DNA of 28,912 nt, from positions 1 through 28,912 of IMG/VR virus record IMGVR_UViG_3300046002_005253, one strand, 5' to 3'. Each line of letters opens with the position of its first letter. The stretch's first letter is position 1. The position numbers and the translations under genes are program-made. This document shows, in pieces, positions 6,601 to 14,442 of the stretch. The stretch is from a virus. Under the pieces are notes generated by a model. The model saw nothing but the letters and a program-made list of their open reading frames with translations. It did not search any database and was not told the DNA's origin.

Positions 6601-7321
6601 CGGTCAAACACTGATGATTGGTTGCAGCTTTATGTCCAGGCTGCAAGCTCGATATAACGGCGACATGGGAATAAACGCTGCAAAGTACCATGTGCTAGCT
6701 AGCCCGGGCACTGGCAATCAAGCAATTGCTGCCAGAGCAATGCATCAGTTATCGCAACAACACTATGACCATGTGGTAGTGTTATGGTCTGGTATTAATC
6801 GAGTTGACTTTCCGGTCAGCGAAGAACTACAGCGTACACAACATAACAACCCTGATGGCGATTGGGTGGCCAGCTGCAACATTGGCAACATGGCTTGGTA
6901 TCATTCAGGCGGCTTTCTAGGTACAGGAGTGTTTGGTGCAGTGCCAGATCCAGTACAGATCTTTATGCGAGCACAGTATCTGGGTTCAGAACCCAACAGT
7001 CAGTATCTAAGCGAACTTACCTTGATGAGCATTGTTAACCTACAAAGTCTACTTGTTGCTCGGGGAATTTCCTATCAGATGGCATTTATATACAACACCG
7101 AGCACGGTGATATTGGGTGCCGGGAAGAACATGCACATGGCAAACTAGATCGCACTTCTTCTCTGAATAATTTAGTGGACTGGTCTAAATTCAACATGAA
7201 CAGCAACCCATATGAATGGGCCAAACATCAAGATCGGCTAGAGTCTGATCAATATCATCCTACCAGAAATGCCATGATCGAATGGTTTAAAGAACACATG
7301 AGCATTGACATGACCCAGTAA
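6593..7321 (+). CDS. SGNH-hydrolase-like protein
   Basis: The 242-residue product has the block order of SGNH/GDSL esterases. Ser12 is in MIGCSFM (block I), Gly residues occur in SPGTGNQAI (block II), Asn69 is in LWSGINR (block III), and Asp219-x2-His222 is in DQYHPT (block V). These enzymes hydrolyse ester or acetyl groups on sugars and lipids, but phage members often have no known substrate. No signal peptide is seen. The start is uncertain. TTG 6593 overlaps the gp13 stop by eight bases and gives MANGQTLMIGCSF; ATG 6614 would begin right at the first strand. No Shine-Dalgarno precedes either. Its last codons contain the -35 element of the next gene's promoter. A second SGNH-like protein is encoded at 23482-24252. 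Confidence 0.75.
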   Translation: MANGQTLMIGCSFMSRLQARYNGDMGINAAKYHVLASPGTGNQAIAARAMHQLSQQHYDHVVVLWSGINRVDFPVSEELQRTQHNNPDGDWVASCNIGNMAWYHSGGFLGTGVFGAVPDPVQIFMRAQYLGSEPNSQYLSELTLMSIVNLQSLLVARGISYQMAFIYNTEHGDIGCREEHAHGKLDRTSSLNNLVDWSKFNMNSNPYEWAKHQDRLESDQYHPTRNAMIEWFKEHMSIDMTQ

Positions 7322-7333
7322 TTGTGCTATACT
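7305..7333 (+). promoter_or_regulatory. Consensus sigma-70 promoter for the exonuclease-nucleotidase-kinase unit
   Basis: TTGACA (7305-7310), exactly 17 bases, TATACT (7328-7333), one base short of full consensus. Six bases follow before the ATG at 7340, so the predicted +1 is the A of that ATG. Confidence 0.88.
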
Positions 7334-7339
7334 TGCAGT

Positions 7340-7864
7340 ATGGCCGATTTAATGATAGACATCGAAGGACTGGGTACCGGTCCTGACACAACCATTCTAA
7401 CTATTGCTGCACAAAGTTTTGATCCTTTGGGCACAGGTTATCACGATCGGCATTACTATGCTCGTATCACATTAGAGAGCCAAGAGAATCGCAGCATCCA
7501 GCAAGACACCATTGACTGGTGGGCAAGCCAACCTGATGCTGCCAGGGAAGAAGCGTTTGGCGAAGACGATCGTATTCCACTAGATCAAGCATTAGATGAG
7601 CTGGCTAAATTTATTTGGCAAAGCAAACTAATATGGGCTAATGGTCCCACTTATGACATGAACATCATTGAGCATGCGTACAAGAGCTTTGGTAAGCCGC
7701 TACCTTGGCAATTTTATGTGGTGCGCGATGCCCGTACAGTGTACAGTTTGTGGCCAGGCTTACCAAAGCCTTCTACTAGTCACCACGCCCTAGAAGATTG
7801 CAAGCGGCAAATTGATATGCTGCAACAAACACTTCAACATCTAAACATTACAGAACTCAAATGA
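7340..7864 (+). CDS. DEDDh-type 3'-5' exonuclease, Rv2179c-like family
   Basis: The 174-residue protein opens MADLMIDIEGLGT. Asp7 and Glu9 form the first acidic pair of DEDD exonucleases, Asp106 (TYDMN) is the second motif, and His148 with Asp153 (H-x4-D) is the third. The segment QENRSIQQDTIDWWASQ is typical of the Rv2179c-like exoribonuclease family, which T4-like phages often carry. It would remove nucleotides from 3' ends of RNA or DNA using two metal ions. ATG 7340 is chosen over the TTG at 7322 because the promoter -10 box occupies the upstream codons. No ribosome-binding site is present, so the message is probably leaderless. The gene overlaps the nucleotidase by ATGA. Confidence 0.85.
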   Translation: MADLMIDIEGLGTGPDTTILTIAAQSFDPLGTGYHDRHYYARITLESQENRSIQQDTIDWWASQPDAAREEAFGEDDRIPLDQALDELAKFIWQSKLIWANGPTYDMNIIEHAYKSFGKPLPWQFYVVRDARTVYSLWPGLPKPSTSHHALEDCKRQIDMLQQTLQHLNITELK

Positions 7865-8355
7865 ACATTTATCTTGACATGGATGATGTAGTAGCCGATT
7901 GGCGAGCACACGCACAGGATTTCTTAAAGATGCGATGGGATCATCTCACAGATGAACGTATTCCACCAGCTGACTGGGATAGACTCAAAGCTGATTCGCA
8001 TTTTTATCGTTCATTACCCTTGAAATCAGGTGCAGTCGAATTGGTCAATTACTGCCGTGATCTTACGCAGCAAACTGATGGTACATTGAGATTTTTAACA
8101 GCCCTGCCGCATGATTATTCAATGCCGTTTGCAGTAAGCGACAAAGTTTTCTGGGCACAAGAACACTTTCGGGACATTCCAGTTACTATTGGTCCATTCT
8201 CTTTTGACAAGTGGCGACACTGCAAAAACCCCACTGATATCTTGATTGATGATCGTACAAGCAACTGTGCAGAATGGCAGGCAGCGGGCGGCCTGGCACA
8301 CGTTTACCGAGACTGGCCCGCTTGTAAAACATGGTTTGAGGAAACTATCAAATGA
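7861..8355 (+). CDS. 5'(3')-deoxyribonucleotidase, HAD superfamily
   Basis: The 164-residue protein has the HAD motifs in order: MNIYLDMDDVVADW with nucleophile Asp6 and acid Asp8, Thr80 in FLTALP, and the metal-binding pair Asp130-Asp131 in DILIDDR. Length and motif spacing fit the NT5C-type 5'(3')-deoxyribonucleotidases, which remove phosphate from deoxynucleoside monophosphates. The start codon overlaps the exonuclease stop (ATGA at 7861-7864) and its stop overlaps the kinase start in the same way, so the three genes are translationally linked. Together they can break down host nucleic acid and tune the dNMP pool for phage DNA synthesis; that joint role is inference. Confidence 0.85.
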   Translation: MNIYLDMDDVVADWRAHAQDFLKMRWDHLTDERIPPADWDRLKADSHFYRSLPLKSGAVELVNYCRDLTQQTDGTLRFLTALPHDYSMPFAVSDKVFWAQEHFRDIPVTIGPFSFDKWRHCKNPTDILIDDRTSNCAEWQAAGGLAHVYRDWPACKTWFEETIK

Positions 8356-8924
8356 AAACACTACCTAAATTACTGATTATTGGCAATGCTCGACACGGCA
8401 AAGATACTGTGTGTGATATCTTGCGTGATACATTCGAATACTCTTTTCGGTCCAGTTCAGACTTTTGTGCTGAAAAGTTCATCTATGCAGAGCTCAAAGA
8501 CAAGTACGGATACACCACTTATGAGCAATGTTTTTTGGATCGCCACAATCACAGATCAGAATGGTATGACATGATTCATGCCTACTGCAAGGACGATTAT
8601 GCTAGACTGGGTCGGGAAATCTTTGCTGAAAACAAAATCTACTGTGGACTACGAAACAAAGCTGAATTTCATGCTATGCGTAATACTGGTGTATTTGACT
8701 ATGCTATCTGGGTTGATCGCAGTGATCACTTGCCCCAGGAAGACAAATCCAGCATGACTCTGGAGCCTTGGATGTCAGACTATGTGATTGACAACAACGG
8801 CACCCTGGCAGATCTGCAACGAAACACTGTTGAACTAATCACACGTCTGGTTGCAGATCACCGAGCCGCCACACAGAATCAGACTTTGACAAATCGACTT
8901 CGCAGTTTCGGCACACACTCTTGA
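8352..8924 (+). CDS. Deoxynucleoside monophosphate kinase-like P-loop protein
   Basis: The 190-residue protein begins with a beta-strand and a P-loop, LLIIGNARHGKDTVCDIL (G11-x4-GKDT, K17). The GKDT form is typical of the dNMP kinase family to which T4 gp1 belongs. Further family-like features are WMSDYVIDNNGTLADL near the C-terminus, comparable to DLVITNDGSLEEL in T4 gp1. It would phosphorylate dNMPs to dNDPs with ATP. The last about 29 codons overlap the 3' end of the HNH gene on the other strand, so the original kinase C-terminus may have been altered when that gene arrived. A hairpin (8934-8950) follows the stop by nine bases. The exact substrate range is not visible. Confidence 0.75.
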   Translation: MKTLPKLLIIGNARHGKDTVCDILRDTFEYSFRSSSDFCAEKFIYAELKDKYGYTTYEQCFLDRHNHRSEWYDMIHAYCKDDYARLGREIFAENKIYCGLRNKAEFHAMRNTGVFDYAIWVDRSDHLPQEDKSSMTLEPWMSDYVIDNNGTLADLQRNTVELITRLVADHRAATQNQTLTNRLRSFGTHS

Positions 8925-9186
8925 GATTTTTAGCCTCAACATTGTTGAGGTTGCCGTCAACGTGATACACCAACATCTGTGCTGAATATCGGGCTCTAAA
9001 CCCGCAACGATCACAAGTCATCTTCTTTCGATACCCAGCTGTTTGCCAGCTGGGTTCTCTTGGCTTTAGTCCCTTGTTCTTTCGTTGGCAAGTCTCGCAG
9101 CGACTGCGATAATGAGGCACATTATCTTTGTGATAGTTTACAGCACACAACCGTTGCTGGCAAGCCTGACATAATGGTCTTTTCAT
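8839..9186 (-). CDS. Small HNH endonuclease with paired CxxC zinc motifs
   Basis: The 115-residue protein has CxxC pairs at 6/9, 30/33, 58/61 and 92/95. The core YHVDGNLNNVEAKNLKSVC has His75, Asp77, Asn87 and the closing CRNC, the pattern of HNH nucleases with zinc-stabilised beta-beta-alpha folds. Proteins of this type occur as free-standing genes between structural genes of T4-like phages. ATG 9186 is preferred to the longer frame because a late-type GGTAAATA sits four bases upstream. It is transcribed against its neighbours and overlaps the kinase 3' end tail to tail by 86 bases, as expected of a mobile or recently inserted gene. Its DNA target cannot be told. Confidence 0.8.
   Translation of the reverse strand: MKRPLCQACQQRLCAVNYHKDNVPHYRSRCETCQRKNKGLKPREPSWQTAGYRKKMTCDRCGFRARYSAQMLVYHVDGNLNNVEAKNLKSVCRNCEVDLSKSDSVWRLGDLQPDV
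8934..8950. repeat. 7-bp perfect hairpin after the kinase gene
   Basis: CCTCAAC (8934-8940), loop ATT, GTTGAGG (8944-8950). It lies within the 3' part of the HNH gene and nine bases after the kinase stop. There is no T-run on the plus strand, so termination or RNA-end protection is only possible. A second palindrome, stem ACCCAGCTG with loop TTTGC, lies in the same gene at 9033-9055. Confidence 0.4.
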
Positions 9187-9190
9187 ACAG

Positions 9191-9198
9191 TATTTACC
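9191..9198 (-). promoter_or_regulatory. T4-late-type promoter for the HNH gene
   Basis: Minus-strand GGTAAATA followed by CTGT and the ATG at 9186. The same TAAATACTGTATG string occurs upstream of gp14, so the motif and its spacing to ATG are shared. Confidence 0.5.
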
Positions 9199-9247
9199 CA
9201 GGACCTTTGGCAAAGGGCAGTGTAGAACCACCTTTTTTGAATATACC

Positions 9248-9255
9248 TATAAATA
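9248..9255 (+). promoter_or_regulatory. T4 late promoter for gp18
   Basis: TATAAATA, identical to the T4 late octamer, 28 bases before the gp18 ATG. A Shine-Dalgarno-like AAAAGGAA (9267-9274) lies between. This is the one late unit in the window with a perfect octamer and a conventional leader, fitting the very high demand for sheath protein. Confidence 0.8.
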
Positions 9256-9282
9256 TCTACAACTTGAAAAGGAAACCACAAG

Positions 9283-12200
9283 ATGGCTCTAATCTCTCCC
9301 GGCGTAGAAGTAACAGTAATTGACGAAAGTCAATACATCCCCTCAGCAGTTAACACAGTTCCCTACTTTGTAGTGGCAACTGCACAGAACAAAGTATCCA
9401 GTGATGGTATCACTGTGGCCGCTGGCACTACTGCTGCAAACGCTAACAAAACTTATTTGATCACTAGTCAACGTGATTTGGCAGCTACATTTGGTGTGCC
9501 ATTCTTCTACAACACAACCACTGGTACTCCTATCAATGGCTATGAACTCAACGAATACGGCTTGCTTGCTGCTTACTCAGCCCTGGGCGTTACCAATCGT
9601 GCATATGTTCAACGTGTGGACATTGACCTTACTGAGCTTACAGCTACGCTGTCTCGTCCAGTTGGTTCTGCAGCCAATGGCACATACTGGTTAGATACTA
9701 CCAATAGTACCTGGGGAATTTTTGAATGGAATCAGACCACTGCAACATTTACCAATCAAGTGCCTATCACAGTGTCAAGCACTGCCGAAGTTGAGGATGC
9801 AGCAGGCGGTGATTATACTCCTTTGGCCAGCATTGGCAGCATTGGCGACTATGCAGTAGTCACATTAAGTACTTTGCTGCCTGTCTACTACAAAATAGAC
9901 AATAACTCTTGGCAATTGCTAGGTTCTGAAGCTTGGCAGACTAATTGGCCAACAGTTAGTGGCACTGACGCACCATCTAGTTTAACCAATGGTTACAACA
10001 TGTATATCAATGGTAGTTTAGTCACAGTTGGTGCTGGCGGGACTGCACTTACTGTGGCAGGTTTTGCTACTGCTATCAACAACGCAACAATCGCAGGTGT
10101 CACAGCCGCAGCAGTTTCTGGTAAGTTGGTGATGTATGCTGACGAAACCGCCGGCAATGATAACTCCAGCGAAACTGCAGGTGTTATAGATATCGAAGCT
10201 GGGCCCAATTCGGGTTCAACATTACTGCTGGCTCTGGGTATTACTGCCAATAATTATCTTGCTCCAGTATATTTTCCAGGTTATAGCTACCAGAGTCCAC
10301 GTTGGAGAACTACAGATACTACACCTCGCCCAACTGGCAGTGTGTGGAACAATGTTAGCATTGCAAACAATGGATTAAGCATTTCACTTAAAAAATATAA
10401 CGCTGCCCTTGACACCTTTGTATCTCAAGCAGTCCCGGCTTACTCGTCTGATCGTGCGGCTATAGCTGCTCTTGACCCTAGCGGCGGCGGAAAAAATATT
10501 CCAGCAGGTACAACTTTTGTGCAGTATGATTCTAGTTATTATCTATACGCACCTTTGTCTGTAGGATCTTTTGAAATTCTTGAAAGATATACCATTGGAC
10601 AATTAGTAGTTACTGGCACCACATCACCTGTTGGCAACGCATTTATTGTTGGCAATCAATTTACAATTGAAGCCACTAATGCAAATGCTAGTAATAACAA
10701 TCTAGCTATAGCAACTATAGCAGGAACAGGCACTGTAGCTGATTTTATTGCAGCAGTTAGTGCTGCTAATGTACCTTTTGTGTCAGCTAGTGTTAACTCA
10801 GCTGGTAATATAGTGATTACACACAGCCTTGGTGGCCGTATTAATTTGATTAATAACACTGGCACCCCAGTTACTACTGCTGGGTTTACAACTTCTACTC
10901 CTTTGTGTCGGCCCAATCCCACTGATCCTTTGAGATTAACATTAAGTAACTGGGTCACTACTGATCTGTTTACATACACTGCCAGTGACACAGCTCCTGA
11001 TCAAGATCCGGCCGATGGCCGTTTATGGTTCTACAGCACAGTAAGTGATGTGGACATCATGATTCAAAACAATGGTTCCTGGTTTGGATATCAGAACGTT
11101 AACAACGATGTCCGCGGATTTGATCTGTCACTGACCAATGCATCAGGTCCAATTATTGCAGCATCTGAACCAACCACACAAAATGACGCAAGTCTTAGCC
11201 CGCTTGAGTACGGTGATTTGTGGATTGATTCCAGTGATCTAGAAAATTATCCTGTGATGTATCGCTGGCAGCCAGTTAGTGGTGTTGATCAGTGGGTGGC
11301 AATTGACACCACTGATCAGGTGACTGAAAACGGTGTGCTATTTGCAGATGCTCGTTGGGCACCCAACGGTACCACAGATCCAATTGCTGATCCAATCCCG
11401 ACAATTGCTAGTTTGTTAGATAGCAATTATCTAGACTTAGATGCACCAGATCCTGCACTTTATCCACAAGGTATGTTGTTGTTTAACACACGCCGTTCGG
11501 GATACAATGTCAAGAGTTTCCAGGTCAATTACTTTAACAGCACAACATTCCCTGATGACACTTTGCCTGCTGTGACCAATACCTGGCTAACTGCCAGTGG
11601 AAACAAAGCAGACGGAGCAATGTACTCTGGACGTCAAGCACAACGCAAGATGGTTGTAGCTGCAATGAAGTCGGGTATTGATACTAGTACTGCCGCACGT
11701 GAAGAACAAAACCAGTTCAACATTATTGCATCACCTGCGTACCCTGAGTTGACACCAAACATGATTGCACTCAGCAATGAGCGCAACAACACCCTGTTTG
11801 TGGTAGCAGATACTCCAATGCGACTTGGCGTAACTGGCACTGAACTTGTGACTTGGGCAACCAACAACAACGGCGAAGGTTTGCCAACTGAAGATGGCAA
11901 CAGTGCAACCAGCAACTATGCTGGCGCATTCTACCCCAGCTGCCAAACTACAGACTTGGGTGGCAACATAGTTGTTGCTCCGCCAAGCCACATGATGGTA
12001 CGTACAATTCTACGCAGTGATGCTGTGAGCTACCCTTGGTTGGCGCCAGCTGGAACACGCCGAGGTGTTGTGGACAATGCCAGCGCAATTGGTTATATTG
12101 AAAGTGCCACTGGTGAGTTCCAACAGATTGGTGTGAGTCAAAGTGTTCGCGACATCTTGTATGAACGCAACATCAATCCGATCACGTTCATCCCAGGCAT

Positions 12201-12570
12201 TGGTATCACCAACTTTGGTAACAAGACCACAACTACCACAACCACAGCACTGGATCGTATCAACGTTGCTCGCCTGGTTGCATTCCTGCGTGGACGACTT
12301 GAAGAAATTGGTAAACTGTTCTTGTTTGAACCCAACGATGAAATCACACGTAACGAAATCACCAACTTGTGCAACAGCTTGATGATTGATCTAATTGCTA
12401 AACGAGCAATTTATGACTACCTGGTTGTTTGTGACTTGAGCAACAACACTCCAGCACGTATTGACCGCAACGAATTGTGGGTTGACATTGCAATTGAACC
12501 AGTGAAGGCTGTAGAATTTATCTACATCCCATTGCGTATCAAGAACACTGGCGAGATTGCTGCTGGTTAA
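9283..12570 (+). CDS. 18: Tail sheath protein, T4 gp18-like, enlarged
   Basis: The 1095-residue protein begins MALISPGVEVTVIDESQY and ends in a segment with WVDIAIEPVKAVEFIYIPLR, matching the N- and C-terminal strands of T4-type sheath proteins. The conserved C-terminal part has PLEYGDLWID, SGRQAQRKMV, FIPGIGITNFG and NVARLVAFLRGRLEE. Sheath subunits surround the tube and contract on infection. T4 gp18 has 659 residues; most of the extra 430 lie between about residues 140 and 600. That region contains two related segments (about 239-320 and 451-535) resembling flagellar hook IN-type domains. Such insertions would project outward as decorations. Expression is from a perfect late promoter; a strong hairpin follows the stop. 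Confidence 0.9.
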   Translation: MALISPGVEVTVIDESQYIPSAVNTVPYFVVATAQNKVSSDGITVAAGTTAANANKTYLITSQRDLAATFGVPFFYNTTTGTPINGYELNEYGLLAAYSALGVTNRAYVQRVDIDLTELTATLSRPVGSAANGTYWLDTTNSTWGIFEWNQTTATFTNQVPITVSSTAEVEDAAGGDYTPLASIGSIGDYAVVTLSTLLPVYYKIDNNSWQLLGSEAWQTNWPTVSGTDAPSSLTNGYNMYINGSLVTVGAGGTALTVAGFATAINNATIAGVTAAAVSGKLVMYADETAGNDNSSETAGVIDIEAGPNSGSTLLLALGITANNYLAPVYFPGYSYQSPRWRTTDTTPRPTGSVWNNVSIANNGLSISLKKYNAALDTFVSQAVPAYSSDRAAIAALDPSGGGKNIPAGTTFVQYDSSYYLYAPLSVGSFEILERYTIGQLVVTGTTSPVGNAFIVGNQFTIEATNANASNNNLAIATIAGTGTVADFIAAVSAANVPFVSASVNSAGNIVITHSLGGRINLINNTGTPVTTAGFTTSTPLCRPNPTDPLRLTLSNWVTTDLFTYTASDTAPDQDPADGRLWFYSTVSDVDIMIQNNGSWFGYQNVNNDVRGFDLSLTNASGPIIAASEPTTQNDASLSPLEYGDLWIDSSDLENYPVMYRWQPVSGVDQWVAIDTTDQVTENGVLFADARWAPNGTTDPIADPIPTIASLLDSNYLDLDAPDPALYPQGMLLFNTRRSGYNVKSFQVNYFNSTTFPDDTLPAVTNTWLTASGNKADGAMYSGRQAQRKMVVAAMKSGIDTSTAAREEQNQFNIIASPAYPELTPNMIALSNERNNTLFVVADTPMRLGVTGTELVTWATNNNGEGLPTEDGNSATSNYAGAFYPSCQTTDLGGNIVVAPPSHMMVRTILRSDAVSYPWLAPAGTRRGVVDNASAIGYIESATGEFQQIGVSQSVRDILYERNINPITFIPGIGITNFGNKTTTTTTTALDRINVARLVAFLRGRLEEIGKLFLFEPNDEITRNEITNLCNSLMIDLIAKRAIYDYLVVCDLSNNTPARIDRNELWVDIAIEPVKAVEFIYIPLRIKNTGEIAAG

Positions 12571-12579
12571 TCAAGGAAA

Positions 12580-12603
12580 AGGTGGGTGATTTTTCACCCA
12601 CCT
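12580..12603. terminator. 10-bp hairpin between gp18 and gp19
   Basis: AGGTGGGTGA (12580-12589) and TCACCCACCT (12594-12603) pair perfectly around TTTT. There is no U-tract after it on the plus strand, so it may stabilise the gp18 message 3' end or attenuate read-through rather than terminate fully. A late-type GGTAAATA follows seven bases later. Confidence 0.6.
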
Positions 12604-12609
12604 GATTCA

Positions 12610-12617
12610 GGTAAATA
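12610..12617 (+). promoter_or_regulatory. T4-late-type promoter for gp19
   Basis: GGTAAATA, two bases from the T4 octamer, 19 bases before the gp19 ATG. TAGGAGA (12624-12630) between them is a good Shine-Dalgarno. Confidence 0.5.
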
Positions 12618-12636
12618 AACACATAGGAGATAACAA

Positions 12637-13260
12637 ATGGCAGTTTCATCATTACAGCGCATGACAGTACCTTTGGCGAGCGATCAAAGCTCTTCAACCC
12701 AGGGCCTGTTGATGCCCAAACTCAAATATCGCTTTAGAGTGATGTTTGAAAACTTTGGTGTGTCAAAACCCACCACCGAATTGACCAAGCAGGTTATGAG
12801 TTTTTCGCGTCCAAATCCAACATTTGAAGAAATTTCATTGCCAATCTACAACTCAACATTAAAATTGGCCGGCAAACATTCGTGGCCCGACGTCACGTGC
12901 GAAGTACGAGACGACGCAGGCGGTTCTGTGAGCAAGTTGATTGGCGAACAGTTGCAGAAGCAAATGGACTTTTTAGAGATGGCTAGTGCAGCGTCTGGTA
13001 TTGACTACAAGTTTACTACCGTGGTAGAAATACTCGACGGCGGCAACGGCGCCAGTACTCCGGTGGTTCTTGAAACTTGGAATCTGTATGGTTGCTACAT
13101 TAAAAATGCAGATTACGGTGCTCTTAACTATGGTGAAAGTGCTCCAGTAACAATTAACATGACTATCACTTATGACAACGCCAATCAAGGCGAAGGCGAA
13201 GGCGTTGGTACACTGATTGGTAGAACTCTTGGCGATGTGGTAACTGGCGCCGGAGCGTAA
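12637..13260 (+). CDS. 19: Tail tube protein, T4 gp19-like
   Basis: The 207-residue protein has the gp19-family layout. A short N-terminus leads to LKYRFRVMFENFG, then FSRPNPTFEEISLPIYNST and LAGKHSWPDVTCEVRDDAGG, with a C-terminal half holding WNLYGCYIKNADYGALNYGES and INMTITYDNA. Tube subunits stack as hexamers to form the channel inside the sheath. T4 gp19 is 163 residues; the extra residues are mostly N- and C-terminal tails, the last rich in Gly (GEGEGVGT). It is placed right after gp18, as in T4, behind its own late-type motif and a good AGGAGA site. Confidence 0.9.
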   Translation: MAVSSLQRMTVPLASDQSSSTQGLLMPKLKYRFRVMFENFGVSKPTTELTKQVMSFSRPNPTFEEISLPIYNSTLKLAGKHSWPDVTCEVRDDAGGSVSKLIGEQLQKQMDFLEMASAASGIDYKFTTVVEILDGGNGASTPVVLETWNLYGCYIKNADYGALNYGESAPVTINMTITYDNANQGEGEGVGTLIGRTLGDVVTGAGA

Positions 13261-13266
13261 AACTCC

Positions 13267-14442
13267 ATGGGCAGTTTCGGCCAAGACTTCGCTAAGGGTT
13301 TTTTTGGCACCGACAGCTTGCGTGATTACACTCACGCAAGCAAGGTCTTTCGCACAAATGCATACGAACTTAAACCTCGGTTCAAGTTCCTTTTTCACGT
13401 GAGCTTTACAGTGAACTATCAGCAAATTCCTGCACTCAAAGGTGCCATGGACATTGATGCACTGAATAATCTAAGCTACGTGGTCAAAACTGCTGACCTT
13501 CCCAAGTTCACTGTGAATCATGAGTACATGAATCAGTACAATCGCAAACGACTGGTTCAGACCAAGATCAACTATGATCCAATTAGTTTGACTTTTCATG
13601 ACGATGGTAGCGATACTGTTCGCAACATGTGGTACAACTACTACAGCTACTACTACAAAGATGCCAGTCAGAAGTACGGCAATGACGCCAACAGCAACGG
13701 CAGCTTGGGCGCAAGTCAAAACAAACAAAATGGATTTGGCGGCTGGGAACGAGATATCTATTCAGACAATCGACAAGTCAACGATTGGGGCTACGTAGGC
13801 GAAACGGTCAACGACGGCACTAACACCACAACTTCGTCAGGCGGCAAGCCTGCGTTCTTTCGTGACATCCGCATTTACGGCTTTGACACCAATCACAAGT
13901 ATGCTGAATATGTGATGATCAATCCCATCATCACCAACTGGGCACATGATCAGTATGACTACAGTGCCAGCAATGGCATCATGCAAAATACCATGACTGT
14001 GGCCTACGAAAGTATCAAGTACTTTACTGGCGCACCTAACAAAACTGCTGTGGGATTTGGCAAGCCCGAACACTACGATACTACTCGTAGTCCTATTGCT
14101 CGACCAGGCAGCACCAACAGCATCTTTGGACAAGGCGGCTTGTTGGATGTGGTGGGTGGCATCAGCGAGGACTTGGAAAAAGGATCAGTGCTGGGTCTAA
14201 TTGGTGCAGCACAAAAAGCTGGTACATTCTACAACACCAACAAGCAATTTGGTGGGCTCAAGACGCTGGCAGTAAGCGAAGCCACTGCACTGGGCAAACA
14301 AGTATTGCTAGGTTCATTGCCTGCTGCCACTCGAGCAGTGGCCAACAAAGCTGATGGTTGGATATTCCCAACAGCACAGCAAGCACGGCAAACGACAGCA
14401 GCCGCAGCAGCAGCCAAGGCCAACGGCTCGGGTACTCCATAA
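13267..14442 (+). CDS. Tail-tube-family protein, gp54-like or second gp19-like
   Basis: This 391-residue protein shares the logic of the gp19 fold: ELKPRFKFLFHVSFTVN, then VKTADLPKFTVNHEYMNQYN, YDPISLTFHDDGSDTVRNMW and a later FRDIRIYGFDTNHKYAEYV with a WAHDQYDYSAS segment. T4 gp54, which starts the tube on the baseplate, has the same type of core and a helical C-terminus; here residues about 285-391 are Ala/Gly-rich and probably helical. A tube initiator or tube-tip role is therefore the best guess. Its ATG is six bases after gp19. The only ribosome-binding candidate, GGAG, could pair with CTCC next to the ATG. Its stop overlaps the next start (TAATG). Confidence 0.6.
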   Translation: MGSFGQDFAKGFFGTDSLRDYTHASKVFRTNAYELKPRFKFLFHVSFTVNYQQIPALKGAMDIDALNNLSYVVKTADLPKFTVNHEYMNQYNRKRLVQTKINYDPISLTFHDDGSDTVRNMWYNYYSYYYKDASQKYGNDANSNGSLGASQNKQNGFGGWERDIYSDNRQVNDWGYVGETVNDGTNTTTSSGGKPAFFRDIRIYGFDTNHKYAEYVMINPIITNWAHDQYDYSASNGIMQNTMTVAYESIKYFTGAPNKTAVGFGKPEHYDTTRSPIARPGSTNSIFGQGGLLDVVGGISEDLEKGSVLGLIGAAQKAGTFYNTNKQFGGLKTLAVSEATALGKQVLLGSLPAATRAVANKADGWIFPTAQQARQTTAAAAAAKANGSGTP

